From: Apostichopus japonicus
Taxonomy: Eukaryota; Echinodermata; Holothuroidea; Aspidochirotida; Stichopodidae
Assembly (NCBI RefSeq): GCF_037975245.1
Contig: NC_092569.1
Coordinates: 13,067,001 to 13,131,000 of the forward strand
Reading direction: 5' to 3'
Length of the DNA stretch: 64,000 nt
Every line of letters starts with the position of its first letter. Position 1 is the first letter of the stretch. Shown here one piece after another: positions 27,344-41,069 of this stretch. The notes under the pieces were generated by a model. The model had not been told where the DNA came from, ran no database searches, and was given only the letters and a program-made list of their open reading frames with translations. A program made the translations under genes and the position numbers.

Positions 27344-29031
27344 TACCTATATACAGATAGTTACCTATGCGCATATAAAGGTACACCTATGCAGATATTA
27401 CTGTTACCTTTGCAGATAGTTATGTACATAAACTGTTATCTTGGCATATATTAATGTTACCTATACAAATGTATGTATTTTAGATCCTCCTGCAAGCAGG
27501 AACTCGCGAAGAAGCCTCATTGGCCTATCAAAGCCGCAAGCTGACCGAAGTCAGTCTCGAAGTCAGTCTCTCATATTTAACGTCCATGATTATGAATTGT
27601 CAATTGTCAACAACTCTGTAACTGGACGACAAACATTAATCTTGGAGTGACTCGAACTCGGGACCTTATGATTGAAAGGCACCGGCGTTAACCTAGAGCT
27701 AATACTCCACCAGATAATTACATATGAACATTTACTGGTATACCTATGCAGATATTACCGTTACCTATTCAGATAGTTATCTATAAACACATACTGGTAA
27801 ACTTATGCAGATATTACTGTTACACATGCAGATAGTTACCTATGCACATATACTGGTATAATATATACAGATATTACTGCCAACTATGCAGATAGTTACA
27901 TATGCACGTAAACATTTACCTATGCAGATATTACTGTTACACATACAGATGCCTATGAACATATACTGGTATACTTATGCAGATATTACTGTTACCTATG
28001 CAGATGGTTACATATGTACATATACTGTTACCTTTGCAGATATAACTGTTACCTATATAGATAATTACCTATGAACATATACTGGTATACTTATGCGGAT
28101 ATTACTGTTACCTATGCAGATGGTTACATATGTACTTATACTGTTACCTATGCTGATATTACTGTTATACATTCAGATAATTACCTATATACATATTCTG
28201 GTAAACTTATGCAGATATTACTGTTACATATGCAGATAGTTACCTATGAACATATACTGGTATACCTATGCAGATGTTACTGTAACCTATGCAGATGGCT
28301 ACATATGTACATATACTGTTACCTATACATATGTTACTGTTACCTATGCAGATGGCTACATATGTACATATACTGTTACCTATACATATGTTACTGTTAC
28401 CTATACACAGAGTTAACTGTGCACATATACTGTAACCTATGCAGATATTACTGCCAACTATGCAGATAGTTACATATGCACGTAAACATTTACCTATGCA
28501 GATATTACTGTTACACATACAGATGCCTATGAACATATACTGGTATACTTATGCAGATATTACTGTTACCTATGCAGATGGTTACATATGTACATATACT
28601 GTTACCTTTGCAGATATAACTGTTACCTATATAGATAATTACCTATGAACATATACTGGTATACTTATGCGGATATTACTGTTACCTATGCAGATGGTTA
28701 CATATGTACTTATACTGTTACCTATGCTGATATTACTGTTATACATTCAGATAATTACCTATATACATATTCTGGTAAACTTATGCAGATATTACTGTTA
28801 CATATGCAGATAGTTACCTATGAACATATACTGGTATACCTATGCAGATGTTACTGTAACCTATGCAGATGGCTACATATGTACATATACTGTTACCTAT
28901 ACATATGTTACTGTTACCTATGCAGATGGCTACATATGTACATATACTGTTACCTATACATATGTTACTGTTACCTATACACAGAGTTAACTGTGCACAT
29001 ATACTGTAACCTATGCAGATATTACTGTTAA
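27341..29031. repeat. 21-bp minisatellite with internal duplication
   Basis: Diverged units of about 21 bp (ATGCAGATATTACTGTTACC type) from the (AT)n tract to 29031, interrupted by a SINE at 27470-27713. Within it, 27868-28441 and 28442-29015 are direct copies 574 bp apart and appear identical. Open frames on both strands are a by-product of a unit divisible by 3. Confidence 0.9.
27470..27713 (-). mobile_element. tRNA-derived SINE B, copy 1
   Basis: Reverse-strand copy of the SINE at 60.3 kb: tRNA-like head with GAGTTCGAGTCACTCC as box B, the same body, and a tail of ATACATAC type. It sits inside the 21-bp minisatellite of 27.3-29.0 kb, so it inserted after at least part of that array existed. 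Confidence 0.75.
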
Positions 29032-32000
29032 AGTTGCAAATTACTCTCACTCTATCTCTTTCTCTTCAATACAGAATTCCTCTCAGTGCTGTCTACAATA
29101 TAGATTAACACAAAAAGAAATTAGGTCAACTAATCAAAGTAAAGACAAAGTAAAAGCAATTACGATCACAAGACTATTGTTTTCTCAAATAACAATGTGG
29201 AATTGTCTACAGTAATTCCAATCATTGTAAAGGAAGAACGGTGCTGCCTATCATCATTTGATGTATAAAGCTATGAAACGGGCCAGCAGTTGATATACAG
29301 TTCTTTAAATTCATAAAACAATCAAAGAGCAATTAACGGTAACATCTAGGTATGAACGAATGAGGTGAAGTCATCAACCATATTGCCTTAAAGGAGCATT
29401 CCAAGTCAGTTTGAAGAATTTAAAGCTGTCTTTACTGAAACTTGAGAAAGATAAAAAATAAAAAATACAGCGATCATAACACTGCACTTTCTTTGTTTTA
29501 ACTTTGTTGGTCACGTGGGTTGAACTATCACGGACTTGTTCTTAACTTGGAGAAAATCGAGGTTTTACAGCAGGCCAGTCAAGTCATTTACAAACAAATC
29601 CATGACAAAACTTTGTATCTTGAAATATAACCTTTAACATATTAATTATTTACAGTATTAGATTCGTACATTTGTCAAACACAAATCATAACAATAATTC
29701 AAAATCTAAATTTTAACCCAAATTAAAAAAACAAAAATTATAAATAAAAGATGGTCGGCTATGTTTTGAAACAAAGTATTCTTCCCCTTTCTACTTAAGT
29801 GTCACACTTAAACATATCTTTATAATTACGGTATATATCATACATCAAATATTTAGGGTAATATTCCAGATAATTGCCTACTTGACTCACGGCATGCTCT
29901 TGGTCATTGTGAAAGATTCTCATTAGCTAAAATATACCATAACCCCAATGAATCTCGGAAAAATCTCGTAAAAGTTGGCCACTCATGGCACCTTCAATTT
30001 GTCCGTATCATGACCATGTTATTTTTTAGCTGTATGGGAGTCCGCCCAAGGTTTCCATCACTAGTAATAAACAAGTCTCTTTAATAACCAGTAAACAGGC
30101 GAAGTAAATTGTTATAAAATTGCCCTTCAATTGACCCAATTTTTGGCACCACATGTAACGTTTTCATTTGTGTACTCTTACAAGCCAGACAGAAAAAAAA
30201 ACAGATCCTGTTTGATTAACACATCTAAAATTGTTTTCCAGATGCTTTTTGGGCAATTTTCCAAATAACATTCGGACAGATCGATATCGTTAACTTTCTA
30301 ATTAGAGTATGCCACGTTTAACACCATATCGGCACCAGGAAATGAGTCATAAAAGTTTACATGAAATGAAAGTTCCCTTCTTAAGCTATTTACTCCGTAA
30401 ATACTGGCTGTTATAAACTTCTGATAACATATTTTCTTTTAATGAAGTAAGGGAATATTTCTCACACAACTATATGGAAATATCATGGTCGACAAAATAC
30501 TTGTCGGTTGTGACGGAAATTAAGATGACAAATTTTATCAAAGTTAAATTAGCTTATGGATTATGCATGTAATAACGTTAAGTAATGAACAAATAAAAAA
30601 TAGCCAGTAAATATATGACAATCACTGTATGATTTAGCAAACGAGATTCGGTATGAGAAACTCAAAGAATTAATGAAGTAATGTTATTATTAGTTTATTT
30701 ACCTTTTAGACTAATTCAGTGACTGCCTCCTCACCCCATATCACCGACCCACCACGCCCCACCACCTTTCAAGTGAAACGTTTGGAAATATGGGGACAAA
30801 GCAAACAAAGTAAAGATTTTACTTGTGTTGAATTTGAATAATCATAACACTATTGACGATGAAAACTATATTTAACACCACCATTCCCCCTCCCCCCCAA
30901 AAAAGCGACATGTTAAATGAGGGAGGGGTTGAGAGGGGAGGATTGCAAGTTTTTACAAAATCAGATTCTGTGTAAAAGTAAGAGGGCCTGACGTTTCGAT
31001 CTTAGCAGGATCTTCTTCAGAGGCTGAATGACAAGTTTACTGTAAACATGTTTACTGTAAACAAGTTTACTGTAACTTTATCATTCAGCCTCTGAAGAAG
31101 ATCCTGCTAGGATTCTAAACGTCAGGCCCTCTTACTTTTACACATTCTCTTACACAGGCTCTGTAGTGGATAAGCAGTTTGCTAACAGTTTTGTTTTATT
31201 TTGAAAATTAGATTTTTCAGGTATTCTAAATATTGGATTAGACGTCTCAGAAGTATTGACTGTCGCCTCGAGTTTTGAATCAACATATCTACATGTAAAT
31301 AACAGGGTTCCTTATCTTCTTCAATAATCGTTTCATAAAATACGATTAAAATGTTTTTGACAATTTTTGTTTTTTTCTGGCGATCTATAAATATGCTGCA
31401 ACAAATTTCAATGAATTGGAATTTCAATGGGACTTTGCCCCTTAGACCCTCTCCTTTGAAACCAAGAGAACGAGATTACCACACTTCAAGTATACATTTG
31501 ACGGTCATTGGACCCATATTTCTGTTAGTTGCCCATCTTCATGCCCTAATCCAATAAAACGCTTTTCTCCTACAACTATCAGCTCCTCAGCCGACCCCCT
31601 CGCCCATTCATCCACACTCAACAGTCAGCTCCGGCCATTTAAGAACCATCGGTAGGGTCATCGACGAGACAACGATTAAACTATGCGTGTGAGCCCTTCA
31701 TTTCATGAAAGTGTGTTGTAACCCTTTTAGGACTGAACGAACGTTTCTTGTGCACAAGACGTAAATATCTCTTTACACCTAGCTTGAAAACAATAACATA
31801 GTTACCGAGTAAAGCTCATTCGATAAAATACAGAAACGATTTGGTAATGTATTATTGCATTATCAAAAACACATTTATGCATGTACCGTTGTAATCATAT
31901 GCTTTATCCATAGGTTACCATGGAGCCCATTTCTCTAGTTATATATGACGTCAGAGACATGACCAATATTGACCCGATAATGTCTGCTTGAACAATATTG

Positions 32001-33240
32001 TAGCATGCATGTAGCATACATACCGTGCATGGGTCACAAGCAAACCAACATCTATCCAACATTTAAATGAAGAAAATATGATTGAAGCAAAATTTACATA
32101 TGTACAAATACAGCACAAGATAATATTTTCCCTAAAACTGGACACGATCGTCACCTAAAACTCTGATATCTGTTCTTTACAGATACACAGAGTAGATTAC
32201 TCATCTACTTTAATCATGGCAAACGAGAAGGGGGTTATGGGGTAAATTGCAACCCCCCCCCCCCAGTCATACATGATGCTTGCCACCCAATTTGTCTGCT
32301 TAACCAGTCGGCTCCGGTAAACAAAACCTGAAGTCTTTCGACCTCCTACATTTGCACGTGAGGTGTAATAATGAGCCCTCAAAGTGTTTGCCTTCCTCTT
32401 CCTTTCCCCCTCCCCCTCCCCTTCCAAAATAAATGTTTCCTTGTCATTCACTAGTCGCTGAAGCATGAGAATCTTTTGCAGTATCTATTCACTTTCGTCA
32501 ACAGATTCTGCAATCTGTTTGTGGTAATATATTGTCATGATCACATGGTTAGTCTCAATGTAAGGGGACTGGGGTTGGGGGAGAGAGGTGGGAAATGACT
32601 TTTCTTAAAATAAAATAAAATAAAATAAAGACAAATTGGGCAATTATTCAGGTCAAACTTAGTTCATGACTTGAAAAGATTTGCGATTACAACTTAGGGC
32701 TGACATATCAAACTAGTCTATATTGCCAGAGGGACATACTTTTGACCTTTTTTCTTGGTCGTTGGAAATACTTTTAAAAATGTAATAAAATACGATCAAG
32801 TGGCCCAGGGAGTTCTGATACCCTAACGTTTCTTTGCTTTAATGGTAATACAATCATAAAAGGTTTTATATTATACAATTAATTATAAATATTCTTACTA
32901 ATTAATTCAAGATAGTTATAGCACAGTATATATGAAAGTGTGAAATCAATCATGTGTTAAATGACCATAAATGATGGCTGCAATTTCTTGAAATCACTGC
33001 TCTGGTTGTCTTAACATTTAAGTTCATAAGAATCACGGAGCAGGTGGTCTACAAGGAAATAAACCTGACAACGTCTTTCAAATTTAAACCTGGACCGTTA
33101 ACGATTTGAAGGATCTGACGTCAGTGGACGTATTATAATACAATGTAACACAAACAAGATATACTTTATTGATAGGCCTGGGTAAATGTGTAATGAATGC
33201 TATATACATAAACACAATTCAACAGTGCTTATAATTATAT
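29032..33240. other. no gene seen apart from Penelope ends
   Basis: Single-copy AT-rich DNA with the inverted Penelope ends at 30.97-31.19 kb and an (AAAAT)n run at 32608-32628. Confidence 0.5.
30970..31195. mobile_element. inverted pair of Penelope ends with hammerhead-like motifs
   Basis: A minus copy (30985-31025) and a plus copy (31087-31128) of the hammerhead-like region face each other across a spacer of repeated GTTTACTGTAAAC palindromes. The plus copy continues into the terminal segment ending TTTGCTAACAGTTTTG. In the minus copy the core is CTGAAGA...GATCGAAAC. In the plus copy GAAAC has decayed to CTAAAC. Confidence 0.75.
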
Positions 33241-33369
33241 ATGTATATATATATGTACATAAAAGAGTGGACAGTGATACAGAGAAACTTGTGTCATTTC
33301 CAACAGTTTTTCATCATTTCCATCATTTCCAACAGAAAAATTATATTAAAGAAAAAATCTCTTTCTCTA

Positions 33370-33412
<43 letters not shown>

Positions 33413-33413
33413 G

Positions 33414-33450
<37 letters not shown>

Positions 33451-33463
33451 GCCTATATATATG

Positions 33464-33519
<56 letters not shown>

Positions 33520-34162
33520 TGTGTGTGTGTGTGTGTGCTTAGATATAATCGAATATGTCTATAGCATGTAAATGATCCCTGCTAAACGACTTGTGCAAAA
33601 TTATGATTATAATAAACTATAATCGAATGAACAGGAACGAATAATACCTTATTATATGTAATAATTAATAGTCTAGTGTATAATATGAAATTAATATACT
33701 TGGTGTTATGTAATGGAAGATTTAACAGTGCTCTTCTAGAGGATAAAGCAGTGTAGAAATTTTACACCTGCTAAGTTATGTATTAGGCCAAAAGTGCCAT
33801 CCTGTTGTTTGCCCAACCATTCTGTTTTGTTATGTAAAATTATCTAGTATTGTATTGAGTTAAACAATAGGTTGTTTGTACAGACAGTTGGTGAATTGTA
33901 GGTTGTTCTTAAGAGAGAAAGGTTGAAAGGGAAACTAGTCTAAGACAGAACACAACTTGTAAAAGGACTTTGAGAAAGAGAAAGAGAGATATAGAGAGAA
34001 ATGAGCACGAAAAAGAGAACTAGCCAATTTTCACTTTGTCTGGTGAACAAGTCCCTATAGTTTTATGTACAGAAAGAATGGACAGTGATACAGAGAAAAA
34101 TATGTCATAAAAGGTTCCAACAGTAAAATTCAATTAAAATAAAATATCACCCTATAAATATC

Positions 34163-34214
<52 letters not shown>

Positions 34215-34232
34215 AATATATATATATATATA

Positions 34233-34294
<62 letters not shown>

Positions 34295-34510
34295 TTATAT
34301 ATATTATCGATTATGTATATAGCATGTAAATGTACCCTTTTGAACGACTTGTACAATTTTGAAATTATGATCATTATCAATTTTAGTCGAATGTACAGTA
34401 ACTTTATTTTACCATATTATCTGTAATATTTGAAAGAGTCTGATGTATAATATGAAATTAATAGTCATGTTGTTATGTAGAGGAAGAATTAACAGCGTTA
34501 CATTACTACA
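33241..34510. repeat. about 0.8-kb diverged tandem repeat around (AT)n
   Basis: Two copies share GGACAGTGATACAGAGAAA before, and ATAGCATGTAAATG, CGACTTGT and TATAATATGAAATTAAT after, a long (AT)n core (33370-33516 and 34166-34301). Weaker echoes continue to about 35130 (TATCTGTAATTTA, ATTTGTAATTTA). Non-coding. Confidence 0.7.
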
Positions 34511-36032
34511 GCAAGTAGAATATCCATCAAATTTATACAGTTACTGTGAGAAATCAATTTGTATAGTCATAAAACTATAACAATATGTGACTTCATGTAA
34601 TTGCATAGAACTTCTTAATTATTAAAATTATGACGACTATCCAACGAAGTACTCAAAATATTAATAATTACAGAGAGGAAAGAATTTAACTGAGCTTAAA
34701 GAGCAGCAAGCAGAATTTAGTAAAATATTTACAATAAGTTGATAATTTACAACAGTAAACTTGAGAGTTTTATTTAGTTGAGTTAATTAACAGTGATGTG
34801 TAACATGTCACAATATATACTTATATGCACTTACGAAAATTATGACCATATTTAAGTTGTATTCATATGTACAGAAATGAGCTATTACTTAATTATCTGT
34901 AATTTACATATATATTCTTGTTTGTAATACACACTGTACTACAAACTTTCATATAATTAAATATGAGGTGTTAAGTTAGATTTAGTAGTTCAAACAATAA
35001 TTTTATAACATCTTTTTGAAAGCGACTATCTTAGTCATTTCCATACACACTTGTACTGGAATGTATAGAACTGAGTAATAGCTTAATTATTTGTAATTTA
35101 GGCCTATAGGCTATACAGGTAATAGGTTTGGTATGTAATGCGTACAATACTGCGGGCGAATGGTTTTGAAATGTATTACAGTAAATGTAAGGTATTTAAT
35201 TTAGATTTTTCACTAATCTTAAAAAAAATGATTTGTAAGTGTTAATTGAAAACAGTTTTAATGAAATTCGAAATTATGACTATAAAAATATGTATTACAA
35301 TGTATGTCAGAAACATATACAGGCTACCTTGATAATATGAGATTGATATATTCTGGTATCATTATTACAACATTTATTTCAGAAAATATCCTGAAAGCTT
35401 GCTTCAACAAAAACTGTATAACTGTTTTCATGTGTTTATTAAATCGAAATTGCAGTATTATAATATATTTTTGCAAGGAGCAATTGCGTTATGTATTTAC
35501 TCATTCCATTAATGCAAGCTGAACAATTCTAATATAATTGGTTTGAAATGGATAGTATATAATGTTTATAAAATAATGTTATTTAATCAAAATCAATGTT
35601 TTCTAAGAGACATTCATTGAGTTAATTATGCATCTATTTAATACAAACTTGACATTTCATGTTTATTGGTTTGAGTGTAATGGAATAGGATGGTGTTAAT
35701 AAATGTTTTGTAAGGACCTATACTGTATCAATGCGTTATTAATGCATGAACACATTTAATAAGAACATTGTCACTGGGAATTTACAGGTTATTAACTGTA
35801 TAAAACGTGTAAATACAGGCAATAAGAAACAGTTACTTCTGGACTCTCCATTTAAATAAATATTTGGTTATAATGGTTATAATTATAAAAGAAAATGAAA
35901 TGTTATTCATTTTGTGATTAGTATATGGGTGTATATATTTATATGTGTGTATATTAGTATATTAGTATATGGGTGTATATTAGTATATGGGTGTATATTA
36001 GTATATGGGTGATTAGTATATGGGTGTATATA

Positions 36033-36093
<61 letters not shown>

Positions 36094-37134
36094 TGTCTAC
36101 ATATTATTTACTTTTTATTTTGGTTGAACAATGTGGGTCACTGATGGAAGCGTCTATAGACACACGGATCCATGATCTTCCATACCCTATACGTGGACTC
36201 TTTTCCCCTCTCGTATTATCCTAGCCTGCCGCACCTACGTCAATACACAAGACAGGGAGACGAAAGCGGATACGAATGACTTTATACTTATATTAATAAA
36301 AACAATGTTACAAGCTAAATACCCTATTTGGGACTTCACCTCATCTATATAGTACGTCGTATACTTCATTAAAACTTATAATTTCGCGCTCAACTTGAAA
36401 TCAATTTTCTAATGCATAAAGGTATATATAAGTGCCAGGTATTGTGTAATTAAACAATGTTTAGTTTGCAACCCATTACAAAACTTGGCTCACAGAATGA
36501 AAGCAAAGATAATATAGATCGATTTGCATGTTTGACAACAAGCCAAACCAGATAATCGTGTTGCCGTATGATGCAATTCCCACATGGACATGAGTAACTA
36601 GTTTTTTCTTTAATTTTTCAGCCCTTCTTATTCTACGTCGACGATTAAAATGACATGGTAACAGTTAGTAGGCTTTATGTAAACTATATGCAAGATATAT
36701 GCCTAACCTTCCCTTGGTATAGAAGTCGATTAAAAGGAGAATTTTGAGTTCAAACTGTTCAAATAACAAAAATAAAAGTGTTAACAAATTCAGATATTTT
36801 AATATTTCTTACAAACCGTGACGTGGTTCAAACTACGCATGCGCATATGGTAGTGTACGTAAGCTATGTTGGAGAAGCATGAGGAGTACGTGTCACATGC
36901 ATGTACACATAACGAGGTGTAGAATTAACACTCATGTTTCTCATTTTCGGTAGGTACAGTTAATGATGTTGATGACAACATACATGTTTGAGTTAATAGC
37001 ATCAAAGATGAGAGTCAATGTTCAAATTATTGGAGAAATATAAGGAGGGATTAAATCATATAGGTAGCATTCTCTACATAATGCATTTCTTGAATGGCCT
37101 ATGATTTCACTCTGATCATTTGCATTTGGAATCA

Positions 37135-37135
<1 letters not shown>
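34511..37135. other. no gene seen
   Basis: Very AT-rich DNA with echoes of the 33-34 kb repeat and the TATGGGTG repeat. No coding signal. Confidence 0.5.
35935..36092. repeat. TATGGGTG repeat and (AT)n
   Basis: Five units of about 18 bp (GTATATGGGTGTATATTA) lead into an (AT)n tract of about 60 bp. Confidence 0.85.
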
Positions 37136-37194
<59 letters not shown>

Positions 37195-37273
37195 ATATAT
37201 ATATATATATTTATGTATATATATGTATATATATATATATATACATATGTATATATATATATATATATGTATA

Positions 37274-37321
<48 letters not shown>

Positions 37322-37346
37322 TATACATATACATATACATATATAT

Positions 37347-37423
<77 letters not shown>

Positions 37424-37424
37424 C
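37136..37424. repeat. (AT)n / (ATAC/ATGT)n microsatellite
   Basis: About 290 bases of AT alternation with scattered GTATGT and ACATAC steps. It is open in most frames as Tyr-Ile runs and is not coding. Confidence 0.95.
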
Positions 37425-37592
37425 ATATATCCACAAGAGAAAAAGGGGAAAAAAATGATACTTGCAGACTACTGCAAGTGAAGAAGAGCTGAGTTAACGC
37501 TCGAAATATTTTGTAACTGATTTAACGTTCTAAGTTATAAAGTTGGAAATGAAAGTATCATTTTTTTTTCATTTTCTCTTGTGGATATATCT
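37424..37592. repeat. small inverted-repeat element with hammerhead-like centre
   Basis: About 37-bp inverted termini (ATATCCACAAGAGAAAA and inverse) with AATGATACTT inside both arms. The centre (37476-37506) reads GTGAAGAAGAGC-TGAGTTAAC-GCTCGAAAT, resembling a hammerhead core and stem II of a second Penelope-type family. It adjoins a 290-bp (AT)n tract. Confidence 0.5.
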
Positions 37593-38776
37593 TACTTTCC
37601 AACACACGCCAACAGACACACACATATATACATATATATATTAAATAAACTACCTTTAGTGTGATTGAGATAATTCAAACTGGAATTATTAAACATGCAT
37701 ATTCATGATGGAAAATCCGAATAATTACAGACATTTCGTACATGACAGAGTTACGTTTGTGAACTAAACTCGCTTTAAACTTTTTCAGTAATCATAAAAG
37801 CTAGAAGATAAGTTACGTACTGCTCCACGATATGTAAGTAAACACAATGTGAATGTTTTGTAACCAATTTCTTTTTAGGGAAAAACTACACTTATAGAGG
37901 TTTCTAACATTTATCAGAATTATGATGTTATTGTTCATCCATTACATATCATTGTCTTTAAAAAAAAAAAAAAACAAGCTTGAATTTGAATATAGTAAGA
38001 TTGACGTGACTTCCATTGGTATGTTAGCATCCACGTAGATTCCTGGGGGAGGGGGAGAGGGAGGGGGCCTTCGCTCATCTCCCACAAGTTTAAAATCACG
38101 TACATATAACTTTTTGCATGGCACAACCTAATCAGTTGTAAATTCTCCAACATTGTTTCAAAAAGTTGCAAAATACAACACCAGTTTTACAATAGCAAAG
38201 AAAAGTATATTAAATGGGACAGGAAACCGCCGCACCCTTTAGTCTACTTACGCAGACGACATAACATCTTATCTCAAACATCCCCACCCCCACCCACCCA
38301 CCCACACACACCCACATACAGTAAGGGACGTTTTGCTCCAGTCAATAGGAGAGATTGGGCCAAACCAATCAGATTAACGCCGATCGGCTGATTTTACTCT
38401 CCACGTCAGATCTTCCACGAAGCAAGATGGATAAGGAAAGCTGCCAGTCGGTATCTCTGTATTATTTAGTATGCTGACAAGGCAAAGCTCGTTGCCAAAA
38501 CAACAAATGAGGACAATTTATCAACAACGGTATCACTTTACGTAGAAGATGCTTACGTACATTGCACATTGCTTTTGTTTTCAGCAGAATATTCCTGGAA
38601 ACGAGAAAATGGCCTTAAAAAGCGAAACGGCTTGTAACTGTCTAGATATGGCGAAACTTTACCGCCCTGTTTCATCAGGGAGTTTCTCTAATAATTCCAT
38701 TGGTTTAATGGTTCCATGGTTGCGTCACACAAATAATACTTTAGGATTAAAATGAATTGTAAACAGATTCTCAGTA
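37593..38776. other. no confirmed gene
   Basis: Includes a 68-codon plus-strand frame (38549-38755) directly after TTTTGTTTTCAG, possibly an exon, but without similarity or partner exons; it ends where the 20-bp minisatellite begins. Confidence 0.35.
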
Positions 38777-39762
38777 CAAGTACAACAGCATGAGTACGAG
38801 TACAACATCATGGGTAAGAGTACAACAGCATGGGTAGGGGTACAACAGCATGAGTACGAGTACAACATCATGGGTAAGAGTACAACAGCATGGGTAGGGG
38901 TACAACAGCATGAGTACGAGTACAACATCATGGGTAAGAGTACAACAGCATGGGTAGGGGTACAACAGCATGAGTACGAGTACAACATCATTGGTAAGAG
39001 TACAACAGCATGGGTAGGGGTACAACAGCATGAGTACGAGTACAACATCATGGGTAAGAGTACAACAGCATGGGTACACGTACAACAGCATGGGTACAAG
39101 TACAACCGCATGAGTACAAGTACAACAGCATGTTTACAAGAACAACAGCATGGGTACGAGTACAACAGCATGGGTACACGTACAACAGCATGAGTACGAG
39201 TACAACAGCATGGGTACAAGTACAACAGCATGAGTACAAGTACAACAGCATGGGTACAAGTACAACAGCATGGGTACAAGTACAACAGCATGGGTACAAG
39301 TACAACAGCATGGGTACAAGTACAACAGCATGAGTACAAGTACAACAGCATGGGGCCGAGTACAACAGCATGGGTACAAGTACAACAGCATGATTACAAG
39401 TAAAACAGCATGGGTACAAGTACAACAGCATGGGTAAAGTACAACAGCATGGGTACAAGAACAACAGCATGGGTACGAGTACAACAGCATGGGTACGAGT
39501 ACAACAGCATAGGTACAAGTACAACAGCATAGGTACGAGTACAACAGCATGGGTACAAGTACAACAGCATGAGTACAAGTACAACAGCATGAGTACAGTA
39601 CAACAGCACGGGTCCAAGTACAACAGCACGGGCACAAGTACAACAGCACGGGTACAAGTACAACAGCATGGGTAAAGTACAACAGCATGGGTACAAGAAC
39701 AACAGCATGGGTACGAGTACAACAGCATGGGTAAGAGTACAACATCATGGGTAAGAGTACAA
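38777..39762. repeat. 20-bp minisatellite with 60-bp higher-order unit
   Basis: About 49 units of TACAACAGCATGGGTACAAG type. From 38798 to 39065 three variant units (ending GGGTAGGGG, GAGTACGAG and GGGTAAGAG) repeat as a 60-bp block about five times. Later units are less ordered, with 19-bp forms from 39436. Frames of over 200 codons occur on the minus strand only because three units equal 60 bases; no coding signal. Confidence 0.93.
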
Positions 39763-40572
39763 GTGGGAAAGTCTCATTTGTTAAATTTGTACGAGTACAG
39801 GGCTGTAATATCGAGTAATTTTTCCATGTATATTGGATTTCGAAGTACCGCGGGTACTCTTGCAAACCAATGAGTGTGAGTATACGACTACCGTCAACTG
39901 TTCTGTAATATGAATGAGTACGCCGAGTACGAACTCAATACAAGCTTGATGGTAAGTGTGTTTACATTGGAAGTACAGCAAGGTGGTATAATTACTCCCC
40001 CCGCTACATGTCGGATGCGAAGACCTTGGAGGAACTCTCATGTCATGAAAAATTCCACACTTTAAACTGACCTATTACATTGTCTCAGCAAATATACAAA
40101 CCCGGCTATTTGCCTACAAGAATCGGACAGCCAGTTTGGGACAAAATTCTATTGCTATCTCTGCTCTATACTGTCCTCTCATGTCCTGCTGGAAAGTACT
40201 CCCACTAACAATGATAACAGTTCCTAACCATTTTCTGATAGAAACATGATATTCATAGTTGTTCATACTGTCAGTTCGATTGCATTGGACTTGGAAAGCA
40301 CAATATGTAAGAAAACAACTTGTCCAAACTTCAGGTCTTGCGTAAAGAGTCTGAAATTTAGGAGTAAATACATAACAAACATCCTAGATCAGTGATGTAG
40401 TAAGTTGACTATTGTAAAGTGCAAACATTAGGTCCTTTTATTTTAAGAAAAGTTACCCAAGATAGAACCTGCAGGGCACGAACACCAAACAACCCAACAA
40501 CCAAACAACCAGACAACCAAACAACCAAACAACCAAACAGCCAAACTGACCCACTCTCAATCCGAATCATCG

Positions 40573-40650
40573 CCAAATGGGTCTCACATGTCCCTTTGAG
40601 AAAGGGGACAGATACTATATATGATCTTAGCCAGAAGACCGAGAAGTGAT
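40573..40650 (-). pseudogene. U2 snRNA pseudogene
   Basis: Minus strand begins ATCACTTCTCGGTCTTCTGG and continues CTAAGATCA...AGTATCTG, matching the 5' end of U2 with substitutions (the branch-pairing GTGTAGTATC reads ATATAGTATC). About 28 bases are then missing before a stem GTCCC...GGGAC and an ATTTGG segment like the later U2 region. Internal deletion and core changes argue against function. An AACCAAAC-type repeat follows at 40484-40550. Confidence 0.75.
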
Positions 40651-41069
40651 TATCTTTCGCAAGGCCTGCCTGAGATGTGTTATTGGGTGTAGGCTGTTTT
40701 GTTCCATGCTAGTTTCTCGGTTTCACATCCTGTTCGTCTACAGTACAGACACATGTTGGGGAATTATTTCAGTATTTGTTGATTCCATTGACCATATGCA
40801 TTTGAATAGCATTTTTTTACTTTGAAATACAATTACTTGGATGCATTAACATCTAGGCCTATATGTTAGCATTGGTTAGATTTAATAAGCGATGGCGAGC
40901 TGTCCTGTGTTCAGGAATGGAATGGCGTCAACATGTGCAATCCGCCCAGAGGACTCTTATGAGAGAAATAAAACAATATAATGCCTGTATATTGCACCAG
41001 TATTTTGAAGGTATCGATTGTTAGTATATGTGTTACACGAGTGTAACAACTGTGCTGATGTATAACACA

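Noticed and set aside
37094-37492. Tyr-Ile repeat frames
   Set aside because: Product of (AT)n microsatellite DNA.
38725-39865. Overlapping frames of 100-243 codons on both strands rich in Cys-Thr-His or Val-Gln-Gln
   Set aside because: They are translations of the 20-bp minisatellite; three units equal 60 bases, so all frames stay open. No start, splice or domain support.
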